Below, in pieces: positions 7,683 through 13,565 of a DNA stretch of 15,552 nt (position 1 is its first letter; every line of letters begins with the position of its first letter). The notes beneath the pieces are model-generated. The model searched no databases and was not told where the DNA came from. It was given only the letters and a program-made list of their open reading frames with translations. Source of the stretch: an uncultured Lachnospiraceae bacterium. Its GTDB lineage: Bacteria; Bacillota; Clostridia; Lachnospirales; Lachnospiraceae. The stretch spans positions 1-15,552 of the forward strand of contig CALEFO010000209.1 of assembly GCA_937877165.1 (NCBI GenBank). Direction: 5' to 3'. Both the position numbers and the translations under genes were made by a program.

Positions 7683-8255
7683 CTACTGTTCCCAAGACAG
7701 GCGGTGCAGATTTCCCTTTTGGGCCAGATTCTCAAAGCCGTTCTGCCTCAGCGCCTCATACAGAATGACAGCGGCAGAATTGGACAGATTCAGGGAACGA
7801 ATATCCCCCCACATCGGAATCCGCACACAGGCCTTCGGATGCTGAACCAGAATTTCTTCCGGAATTCCCGCTGATTCCTTTCCGAACATAATGAAATCAT
7901 CCGGCCCGTAGGACACATCGGAGTAGCACTGTCTCGCCTTGGTGGTCGCAAACCACAGATGGGGACGGGATCCGGAGCGGAACCTTTCCGGAAGAAGCAC
8001 TTCTTCCGTCTCCGCTTCCTCTTCACCCGCAAAAACAATCTCCGGGTGCTTCCGCAGAAAGTCCTCATAATCCACATACCGGTGAAGCTCCAGCTTATCC
8101 CAGTAATCCATTCCCGCGCGCTTCACATATTTATCATTCAATACAAAGCCAAGCGGCTCGATCAGGTGAAGCGCAGAATCCGTTGCCACGCAGCTTCTTC
8201 CGATCGCGCCGGTATTAAAAGGAATCTCGGGTTCATGCAGTACAATTTGTATCAT
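7683..8255 (-). CDS. trmL: tRNA (cytidine/uridine-34-2'-O)-methyltransferase TrmL
   Basis: TrmL methylates the 2'-OH of the wobble base in tRNA-Leu isoacceptors using SAM and has a SPOUT knot fold. This 190-residue protein has the family start IVLHEPEIPFNTGAIGR, CVAT..ALHLIEPLGF, then FIMFGKESAGIPEEIL (about 121-136) and IPMWGDIRSLNLSNSAAV (about 146-163), the SAM-binding knot. It is longer than the E. coli enzyme. An acidic insert at about residues 77-98 (GEEEAETEEV and following) accounts for part of the difference. The ATG at 8255 is preferred over an in-frame GTG at 8261 because AGAG lies about ten bases upstream of the ATG but too close to the GTG. The small Cys-rich gene lies just upstream on the same strand. 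Confidence 0.92.
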   Translation of the reverse strand: MIQIVLHEPEIPFNTGAIGRSCVATDSALHLIEPLGFVLNDKYVKRAGMDYWDKLELHRYVDYEDFLRKHPEIVFAGEEEAETEEVLLPERFRSGSRPHLWFATTKARQCYSDVSYGPDDFIMFGKESAGIPEEILVQHPKACVRIPMWGDIRSLNLSNSAAVILYEALRQNGFENLAQKGNLHRLSWEQ

Positions 8256-8306
8256 GCGCACTCTGCTCTTTCTGTTTGCTATAACCGCATCCTCTGATGC
8301 CCATTA

Positions 8307-8498
8307 TCAAAACGCCTGGTGACGTACCACCGAATACTCATCTCCGTTTACCCAGTACGGGCACCTTGTATGCGGATGGCCTCCCATTTCCTCCAGAACC
8401 ATCCGGGCATAATCGTCCTCGTCTACATCCGCAATGCAGACATAGTCCTGTTCGTCTTCATCCCATTCCAGATTGTTGCAGGTATCGCAGTCAGACAT
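8307..8498 (-). CDS. Small acidic Cys-rich protein, DUF6472-like
   Basis: This 63-residue protein has C4 and C7 (CDTC), C21 and C46 (RCPYW), many Asp and Glu residues in the middle, and a C-terminus of the form DEYSVVRHQ. The four cysteines suggest a zinc-ribbon-like fold. The pattern matches short uncharacterised proteins of Lachnospiraceae filed, as far as I recall, under DUF6472. AAAGGG six bases before the ATG and the conserved-looking ends support a real gene. It sits 51 bp upstream of trmL on the same strand. No function is known. Confidence 0.75.
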   Translation of the reverse strand: MSDCDTCNNLEWDEDEQDYVCIADVDEDDYARMVLEEMGGHPHTRCPYWVNGDEYSVVRHQAF

Positions 8499-8645
8499 TC
8501 CGGACCCTTTCCGCCACTTTTCGCGGCATTATGCATTCATTCTTCCTCAACCACTGCACCGATCCTCCTGGCATTTTGCTCCGTTTTTCTCCCCCACTGA
8601 GGCAAAATCCGCGAAAGCATTTGGACCGAATGGTCAGCCGCGTTT

Positions 8646-8676
8646 AAAATTCTGGAAAGCTTCATGCCTTTCCCAG
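8646..8676 (-). terminator. Possible weak terminator overlapping the MATE stop codon
   Basis: Read leftward, CTGGGAAAG and CTTTCCAG pair over eight bases with one bulged G around an eight-base loop. They are followed by AATTTT. The left arm and loop include the last MATE codons and the stop. The 163 bp before the next gene otherwise hold no clear feature. Confidence 0.3.
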
Positions 8677-9996
8677 ATGCTTCCGGTTCCAGTGGCGATA
8701 AAACGGAATCTCAAAGGCCAGCATCACAGCCCAACCGACCAGATAGGACCACGGGATCGCTTCCATTCCCATATGGAACACAAAAACCATCGGTGCCGCC
8801 GCAGCAACTCTTGCTCCCATGTTCAGCATGCTGCTGATCAAGGTTACCTTGAGATCTCCGATCCCACGGAAATATCCCTGCAGACCATTGGTGATTCCGG
8901 GGAGAATGTACATAAATGCAATCAGATGCAGATACACCACACCGATCCGGATTACATCCGCATCCTGCGTGAACAGCCGCATCATCGGCTCGGCGAGGAA
9001 ATAGAACACGATACCTGCGAGAATTCCGTAAACGATCTCCAGAATCACTCCGTAATGGAACGCACGATACACTCGCCTGTGCTCGCCCGCTCCTTCATTC
9101 TGCGCCATCACGCTCGTCATGGCATGCGCGATGTTCTGCTCGATAACAATGGCGTAGTCATCCGTCCGGTTTACAGCGCTGAACGCCGCCGTGGAGGCAA
9201 CTCCCATCGTGTTGACAATGGTCTGGATTCCCAGCTTTCCGATTTGGACCGCGCACTGCTGCATGGCACTGACAAAGCCGTACTGGAGCGTCAGCTTCAG
9301 AAGGCTGCCGTCAAAGCAAAGCCACCGCCTCCCCAGCTGCAGGAGCGGGATTTTTTTCTGAATATAGCAGAAGCACAGCAATCCCGACAATTCCTCGGAA
9401 ACCACCGTCGCAACAGCACAACCCACGATTCCCTGATGCAGAACAATGACAAAAAACAGATCACCTGCAACATTCAGCCCTGCACTAAGAGCAAGGAACA
9501 AAAGCGGTGACTTCGAGTCGCCCATCGCCCGCAGGGTTCCTGCAAAGTAGTTGTAGATAAAATTGAAAATCAGTCCGAACGCCGCAATCCGAAGATATAA
9601 AACAGCCTCCTCCAGAATTGCCGGGTCAACCTGCAAAATCAAAAGAAGCCTTGGTGCCAGGCAAAAGGTCAGAACCGACATCAGCAGGGAAAAGAACATC
9701 CCGGCGATCATTCCCGTCGACACCTGTCTCTGCAGACGCTCAAACTGCTTCGAGCCGAACATCATGCCGATCAGGATACCGGTTCCGAGACAGATTCCCT
9801 GTTCAAACAGGATGATCAGCGTCACCAGCGGGTTGCTGGTTCCCACCGCTGCGAGCGCCTCTGCTCCGACGAAGCGGCCGACGATGATGCTGTCGGCCGC
9901 GTTGTAAGTCAGCTGTAAGAGATTCCCCAAAACAAGCGGAATCGTAAATTTGATCAGAATGGGCAGAAGACTGCCCTTCGTCATATCATGCGTCAT
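8662..9996 (-). CDS. MATE-family multidrug/metabolite exporter
   Basis: This is a 444-residue, highly hydrophobic protein with the length and spacing of twelve membrane helices. The start MTKGSLLPILIKFTIP, then QLTYNAADSIIVGRFVG and ALAAVGTSNPL, is the standard N-terminus of bacterial MATE antiporters, which use Na+ or H+ gradients to expel cationic drugs or metabolites. The reading frame is open to an ATG at 10050, three bases after the response-regulator stop. That would add an 18-residue Arg-rich leader (RRRSLRRERKWHK) unlike the family. An in-frame TTG at 10026 has a GGAG just upstream. The ATG at 9996 is chosen on homology although its ribosome site (GGGAAAG) is distant. Its place directly behind the two-component genes suggests it is a target or partner of that system. 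Confidence 0.9.
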   Translation of the reverse strand: MTHDMTKGSLLPILIKFTIPLVLGNLLQLTYNAADSIIVGRFVGAEALAAVGTSNPLVTLIILFEQGICLGTGILIGMMFGSKQFERLQRQVSTGMIAGMFFSLLMSVLTFCLAPRLLLILQVDPAILEEAVLYLRIAAFGLIFNFIYNYFAGTLRAMGDSKSPLLFLALSAGLNVAGDLFFVIVLHQGIVGCAVATVVSEELSGLLCFCYIQKKIPLLQLGRRWLCFDGSLLKLTLQYGFVSAMQQCAVQIGKLGIQTIVNTMGVASTAAFSAVNRTDDYAIVIEQNIAHAMTSVMAQNEGAGEHRRVYRAFHYGVILEIVYGILAGIVFYFLAEPMMRLFTQDADVIRIGVVYLHLIAFMYILPGITNGLQGYFRGIGDLKVTLISSMLNMGARVAAAAPMVFVFHMGMEAIPWSYLVGWAVMLAFEIPFYRHWNRKHLGKA

Positions 9997-10053
9997 GTTT
10001 TTGTGCCATTTTCTTTCCCGCCGCAAAGATCTCCGTCGGACTGGCGGCATTTG

Positions 10054-10743
10054 CTACATCTTGAATCTGTATCCCACACCCCAGATGGTCTCGATGTACT
10101 GCGGATTCGAGGTATCATACTCAATCTTCTCACGGATCTTCTTGATATGAACCGTAACCGTCGCGATATCTCCGACGCTGTCCATGTTCCAGACCTTGCG
10201 GAAGAGCTCTTCCTTGGTGAAGACATGGTTCGGATTCTCCGCAAGAAATGTCAGAAGATCGAATTCCTTTGTGGTGAACTGCTTCTCTTCTCCATCCACC
10301 CACACACGGCGTGCCGTTTTATCAATCTTAAGACCGCGAATCCCAATGATATCATTCTCCGGACGTGCTGCACCGACAAGCCGCTCGTACTGCGCAAGAT
10401 GTGCCTTTACTCTTGCCACCAGCTCGCTCGGACTAAAGGGCTTCGTCATATAATCATCCGCGCCGAGGCCGAGGCCACGGATCTTATCAATGTCATCCTT
10501 CTTGGCCGAAACCATGAGAATCGGGATATTCTTCTGCTCGCGAACACGCCTGCAAACCTCAAAGCCGTCCGTGCCCGGCAGCATCAGATCAAGGATAATA
10601 AGATCGAAATCTTCCGCAAGGGCAGCCTTCAACCCCGTATCTCCGCGATTTTCCACTGTCACCTCGAAACCGGACAGCTCCAGGTAATCTTTTTCCAGAT
10701 CCGCGATGGACTCTTCATCTTCAATAATCAGTATCCTGCTCAT
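10054..10743 (-). CDS. OmpR/PhoB-family response regulator
   Basis: This 229-residue protein has a receiver domain with the acidic pocket E8-D9-E10, phosphoacceptor D52 (IILDLMLPG), S79 and K101 (MTKPFSP). A C-terminal winged helix ends with TVTVHIKKIREKIE and VGYRFKM, typical of the OmpR class. It should be phosphorylated by the kinase encoded just upstream and then bind direct-repeat DNA sites. The ATG at 10743 is chosen over an in-frame GTG at 10761 because AGGA sits five bases before it. It is separated from the kinase stop by 85 bp that contain a strong hairpin, and from the MATE gene by a short gap. Targets are not known. Confidence 0.95.
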   Translation of the reverse strand: MSRILIIEDEESIADLEKDYLELSGFEVTVENRGDTGLKAALAEDFDLIILDLMLPGTDGFEVCRRVREQKNIPILMVSAKKDDIDKIRGLGLGADDYMTKPFSPSELVARVKAHLAQYERLVGAARPENDIIGIRGLKIDKTARRVWVDGEEKQFTTKEFDLLTFLAENPNHVFTKEELFRKVWNMDSVGDIATVTVHIKKIREKIEYDTSNPQYIETIWGVGYRFKM

Positions 10744-10764
10744 ATTTTCCTGTTCTGCCACAGC

Positions 10765-10790
10765 CTGTCTGCGGCCCCTGTACTGTCTGC
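10765..10790 (-). repeat. Direct repeat GCAGACAG upstream of the response regulator
   Basis: Two copies of GCAGACAG (10790-10783 and 10772-10765) are offset by 18 bp and lie about 20-50 bases upstream of the response-regulator ATG. OmpR-class regulators bind direct repeats, so autoregulation is conceivable. An eight-base repeat is weak evidence. Confidence 0.25.
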
Positions 10791-10817
10791 AGAATGCACT
10801 TTTGCGTCATTTCTGCA
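10788..10817 (-). other. Stem-loop in the kinase-regulator intergenic region
   Basis: Read on the minus strand, TGCAGAAATG pairs with CATTCTGCA over nine base pairs with one bulged A. Inside, CGC and GTG may pair across AAAA. There is no trailing T-run, so it is not an obvious terminator. It begins 11 bases after the kinase stop and could act in mRNA processing or in setting the kinase-to-regulator ratio. Confidence 0.45.
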
Positions 10818-10828
10818 GGCATTCGTCT

Positions 10829-11944
10829 CTACCGGTTCTGTTGTGCATTCACGGTTTCATCTGATGTCTTGGTTTCCCGATACTTGCGGAATACCATGTG
10901 CATACAGGTTCCGACATGCTCTCTTGCCGTCGCCCAGATGTATCCACCATGGTCCTCCACAATTTTCTTTACAATGGAAAGCCCGATTCCGTTTCCTCCT
11001 GTCGCGGAATTTCGCGAAGTGTCCGCGCGATAGAACCGGTCAAAAATATTCGGGAGATCCTTCGCCGCAATTCCCCGGCCATTGTCCTCGATTTCAATCC
11101 GCACACTATCCTGCTCGTCCAGAAGACGAATGTCAATCCGGCCATGCGGCTTATCCATATATTTTACACTGTTGCTGATGATGTTGTTCACCACGCGCTT
11201 GAATTGCTCCGGATCCGCAATGATCTCCGTATCTTTTGGCAGCAGATTGGAGTAATTCAGCTCAATGTTTTTGGAATCAAGGTCCATGCCGATCTCTTCC
11301 ACACAGTCACCGAAATAATCGGACAAATTAATCCTGCGAAAATTATATGGAATCTTGTCATTGTCAATCTTGGAATACAGGGTCAGCTCGTTGATCAGCT
11401 TCACCATATCGTTGACCTTGTTGTAGATGGTCCGAAGATACTTTTCCTGCTTCTCCGGCGTGTTGGCCACGCCGTCCAAAAGTCCCTCCACGTAACCCTT
11501 GATGGATGTAATCGGCGTCTTCAGGTCATGTGAAATATTACTGATCAGCTCGCGGTCATGCTTGTCATTCTCCAGCTTCTCATCCGCGGACTCCTTCAGG
11601 CGAAGGCGCATATCTTCATAGCCCTGGTACAGCTCTCCGATCTCCCCCTTTTCCGTTGTGGTCAGCGTATAATCAAGGCTTCCATCGCGGATCCGCCCCA
11701 TTGCCGTTTTCAGCTGATTGATCGGATCCAAAATGCTGGATTTGATCCAGCTGATCAGAAGAAGCGCCGTGACAATCAGGATCACCACGATCATGCCGCC
11801 CAGTGTCATGATCACGCTCTTCGGTACCATCGCGGCATCCCGGGGAAGGACTCTCCGAATGATCTCAAAACCAGCAATTGTCAGCACCGCCGGCAGCAAA
11901 ATCACAATAGAAAATGCAATAATCAGCTTTTTTCGAAAAGACAT
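10829..11944 (-). CDS. Two-component sensor histidine kinase with minimal external domain
   Basis: This 371-residue protein has two membrane helices (about 8-25 and 42-65) separated by only some 15 residues. These are followed by a HAMP region (about 66-118), HisKA with ISHDLKTP (H139), an N box around N258, DNGRG (287-291) and GGNGIGL (316-322). The short loop implies sensing within or near the membrane, or through a partner, not by a large periplasmic-type domain. An ATG at 11968 would lie upstream of the predicted transcript start, whereas the ATG at 11944 has a perfect GGAGG nine bases before it, so 11944 is chosen. It is the first gene of the kinase-regulator-MATE unit, the reverse of the more common regulator-first order. 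Confidence 0.95.
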   Translation of the reverse strand: MSFRKKLIIAFSIVILLPAVLTIAGFEIIRRVLPRDAAMVPKSVIMTLGGMIVVILIVTALLLISWIKSSILDPINQLKTAMGRIRDGSLDYTLTTTEKGEIGELYQGYEDMRLRLKESADEKLENDKHDRELISNISHDLKTPITSIKGYVEGLLDGVANTPEKQEKYLRTIYNKVNDMVKLINELTLYSKIDNDKIPYNFRRINLSDYFGDCVEEIGMDLDSKNIELNYSNLLPKDTEIIADPEQFKRVVNNIISNSVKYMDKPHGRIDIRLLDEQDSVRIEIEDNGRGIAAKDLPNIFDRFYRADTSRNSATGGNGIGLSIVKKIVEDHGGYIWATAREHVGTCMHMVFRKYRETKTSDETVNAQQNR

Positions 11945-11953
11945 TTCCCTCTG

Positions 11954-11958
11954 CCTCC
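11954..11958 (-). promoter_or_regulatory. GGAGG ribosome binding site that sets the kinase start
   Basis: Perfect GGAGG with nine bases to the ATG at 11944. It lies just downstream of the expected transcript start, giving a leader of about 20 bases. Confidence 0.8.
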
Positions 11959-11970
11959 GTTTCTGCATGG

Positions 11971-11979
11971 ATTATAACA
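11971..11979 (-). promoter_or_regulatory. Extended -10 promoter of the sensor-kinase operon
   Basis: TGTTATAAT is a consensus TATAAT with the TGn extension. No good -35 is seen at 17 bp, which an extended -10 can tolerate. The palindrome TAACATGTTA (11975-11984) overlaps it, and ACGGC/GCCGT arms (11984-11988 and 11998-12002) lie where the -35 would be, so a repressor or activator could act here. Confidence 0.7.
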
Positions 11980-12009
11980 TGTTACGGCTTTGCACACGCC
12001 GTTTTTCCT

Positions 12010-12021
12010 TGCCAATTGGCA
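12010..12021. promoter_or_regulatory. 12-bp palindrome TGCCAATTGGCA in the divergent promoter region
   Basis: Perfect inverted repeat lying about 38 bp from the plus-strand SGNH start and about 35 bp upstream of the kinase -10. Its position between two divergent operons suits an operator, but no binding protein is identified. Confidence 0.45.
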
Positions 12022-12058
12022 TTCAGAACATCGGACAGATGTGATAAACTGATAGAAT

Positions 12059-13564
12059 ATGAAAAAACTCATAAAATCCAAATGCATAGTCCGCACCATT
12101 CTTTTTCTGCTTCTTTCCCTCGTGTGCCTTCGCATCACGGAACGTATTTTCATGGGCAAGGATGCGGAAGAGCTCTCTCCCTATTATTATGACTATCCGA
12201 AGAATACCTTTGATGTTCTGATCCTCGGCTCCTCCGTCTCTAAGAACGGCGTACAGCCGGTTGAGCTGTGGGAAAACAACGGCATTGCTTCCTATAATCT
12301 CTCGAACGGCAATCAGGCGCTCTCCTGCAGCTATTACCTGATGAAGGACGCAATTGCCAAGGACCATCCGAAGCTCATTGTCCTGGATACCACCTACGCC
12401 GAAGAAGTCTATCCTCTCCGCAGCGAGGTCTTTCTTCACTATCTGACCGACCAGATGCCTCTCACGGACCGCTACCGCTATGAAATGATCCGGGATCTGA
12501 TCTCCGAAGAGAACCGGACCGAATTCTATTTCCCGCTGTATTCCTATCACTCCCGCTGGAAGGAGCTCACAGGCGCCGACTTCGAAAACGGAAATTATCA
12601 GAAGGATACCCTTGGATCGGTCATGTATGCAAGTACGCTTCCTCTGAACACGCCTGCTGCCAGCCGGTACGAGGTGGATGCAACGCTCAGTGATCCTTCC
12701 CGCGAATATCTTCAGAAAATCATTGACCTCTGCCACAGCGAAAATGTCTCTCTTCTTCTGATGTGCTGTCCTGTTTCCTATGCAAACGGTGATGTTGCCT
12801 TGGATGTATACAACGCACGGCCAGAGATTCAGCAGCAGATTGCAGAGATTGCTTCCGCCAATGATATTCCTTTCCTGAATTTCATTGGCGATCCCTCTCC
12901 TCTTGACCTGAATGACCTGGAGGATTTCAAAGACGGTCCTCACCTGAATATTTTCGGTGCCGAAAAGCTGACCGCATACCTTGGAAGCTATATCCGGGAT
13001 CACTATGACATTCCGGACCGTTCCTCTGACAGGGCCTTTGCATCCAGGATGGACCGGCTCTCTTCCCGTTATGAGGCTGTGAAGCGTTTTCAATCCATTA
13101 CGACAGTTTCCCGCGCGGACACCGCCTTGAAGGTGCTCACCATGTATCACGATGATGAAGATCTGATTTACACCGTCTTCGCCGTCGGTTTTGATGCGGG
13201 TTCCCTGTCTCCTGTGCTCCGAAACGGCTTCGAGGCGCTCAGCCTTCCCCTGGATACATCTTCGGATCAGCACTCCGACTATTATGCCATAATCGATGGC
13301 GGACAGCTCACCGCACAGGAGCAGACAGTCACCGACTGGAAGGCCCCTCTCACTTATGATGGCAAGGATGAAAATCTTCGCATCCATCTGCAGGGAGGCT
13401 CCGCGGATCAGGAAGAGATGACCTTAAACGGCACAGACTGTACCTCTGATCAGAGCGGCCTTCGCATTGCTGTCTACAGTAAATCGGAGCACCGCCTGCT
13501 GGACTGCATTACATTCAGCTATGACGGAAGCACCGTAACGCATGGAAAGGAGGCTGGAAACTGA
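12059..13564 (+). CDS. Signal-anchored SGNH protein with C-terminal ILEI/FAM3-like domain
   Basis: This 501-residue protein has an N-terminal signal anchor (basic MKKLIKSK, then hydrophobic to about residue 27). An SGNH-fold domain follows, with FDVLILGSSVSKNG (S58/S59), SNGNQALSCSYYLMKDAI, PKLIVLDTTYAEE and, at the end, DGPHLNIFGAEKL (D292, H295). Residues 330-501 form a separate region with YYAIIDGGQL and a GLRIAVYSKSEHRLLDCITF stretch. That pattern recalls the ILEI/FAM3 (PANDER)-like domains found on clostridial surface-glycan proteins. The SGNH block suggests acyl transfer or removal outside the cell. There is no visible ribosome site before the ATG; an AT-rich stretch touches it. The gene is followed after one base by the FkbH-like gene. 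The C-terminal domain call is moderate. Confidence 0.75.
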   Translation: MKKLIKSKCIVRTILFLLLSLVCLRITERIFMGKDAEELSPYYYDYPKNTFDVLILGSSVSKNGVQPVELWENNGIASYNLSNGNQALSCSYYLMKDAIAKDHPKLIVLDTTYAEEVYPLRSEVFLHYLTDQMPLTDRYRYEMIRDLISEENRTEFYFPLYSYHSRWKELTGADFENGNYQKDTLGSVMYASTLPLNTPAASRYEVDATLSDPSREYLQKIIDLCHSENVSLLLMCCPVSYANGDVALDVYNARPEIQQQIAEIASANDIPFLNFIGDPSPLDLNDLEDFKDGPHLNIFGAEKLTAYLGSYIRDHYDIPDRSSDRAFASRMDRLSSRYEAVKRFQSITTVSRADTALKVLTMYHDDEDLIYTVFAVGFDAGSLSPVLRNGFEALSLPLDTSSDQHSDYYAIIDGGQLTAQEQTVTDWKAPLTYDGKDENLRIHLQGGSADQEEMTLNGTDCTSDQSGLRIAVYSKSEHRLLDCITFSYDGSTVTHGKEAGN

Positions 13565-13565
13565 C

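Noticed and set aside
8491..8574. A 27-codon minus-strand frame with GGAG before its ATG that overlaps the start of the small Cys-rich gene
   Set aside because: It could be a leader peptide, but the peptide has no regulatory pattern and such short frames are expected by chance.
2413..10822. A shared 13-mer (CTGCAGGCATTCG) in the gap before rlmH and in the kinase tail near 10813
   Set aside because: About one or two 13-mer matches are expected by chance in a window of this size; the flanks do not match.
12023..13387. A 454-codon open frame on the minus strand inside the SGNH/ILEI-like gene
   Set aside because: Antisense shadow of a gene with signal anchor and SGNH blocks; no domain recognised, and it would run across the divergent promoter region.
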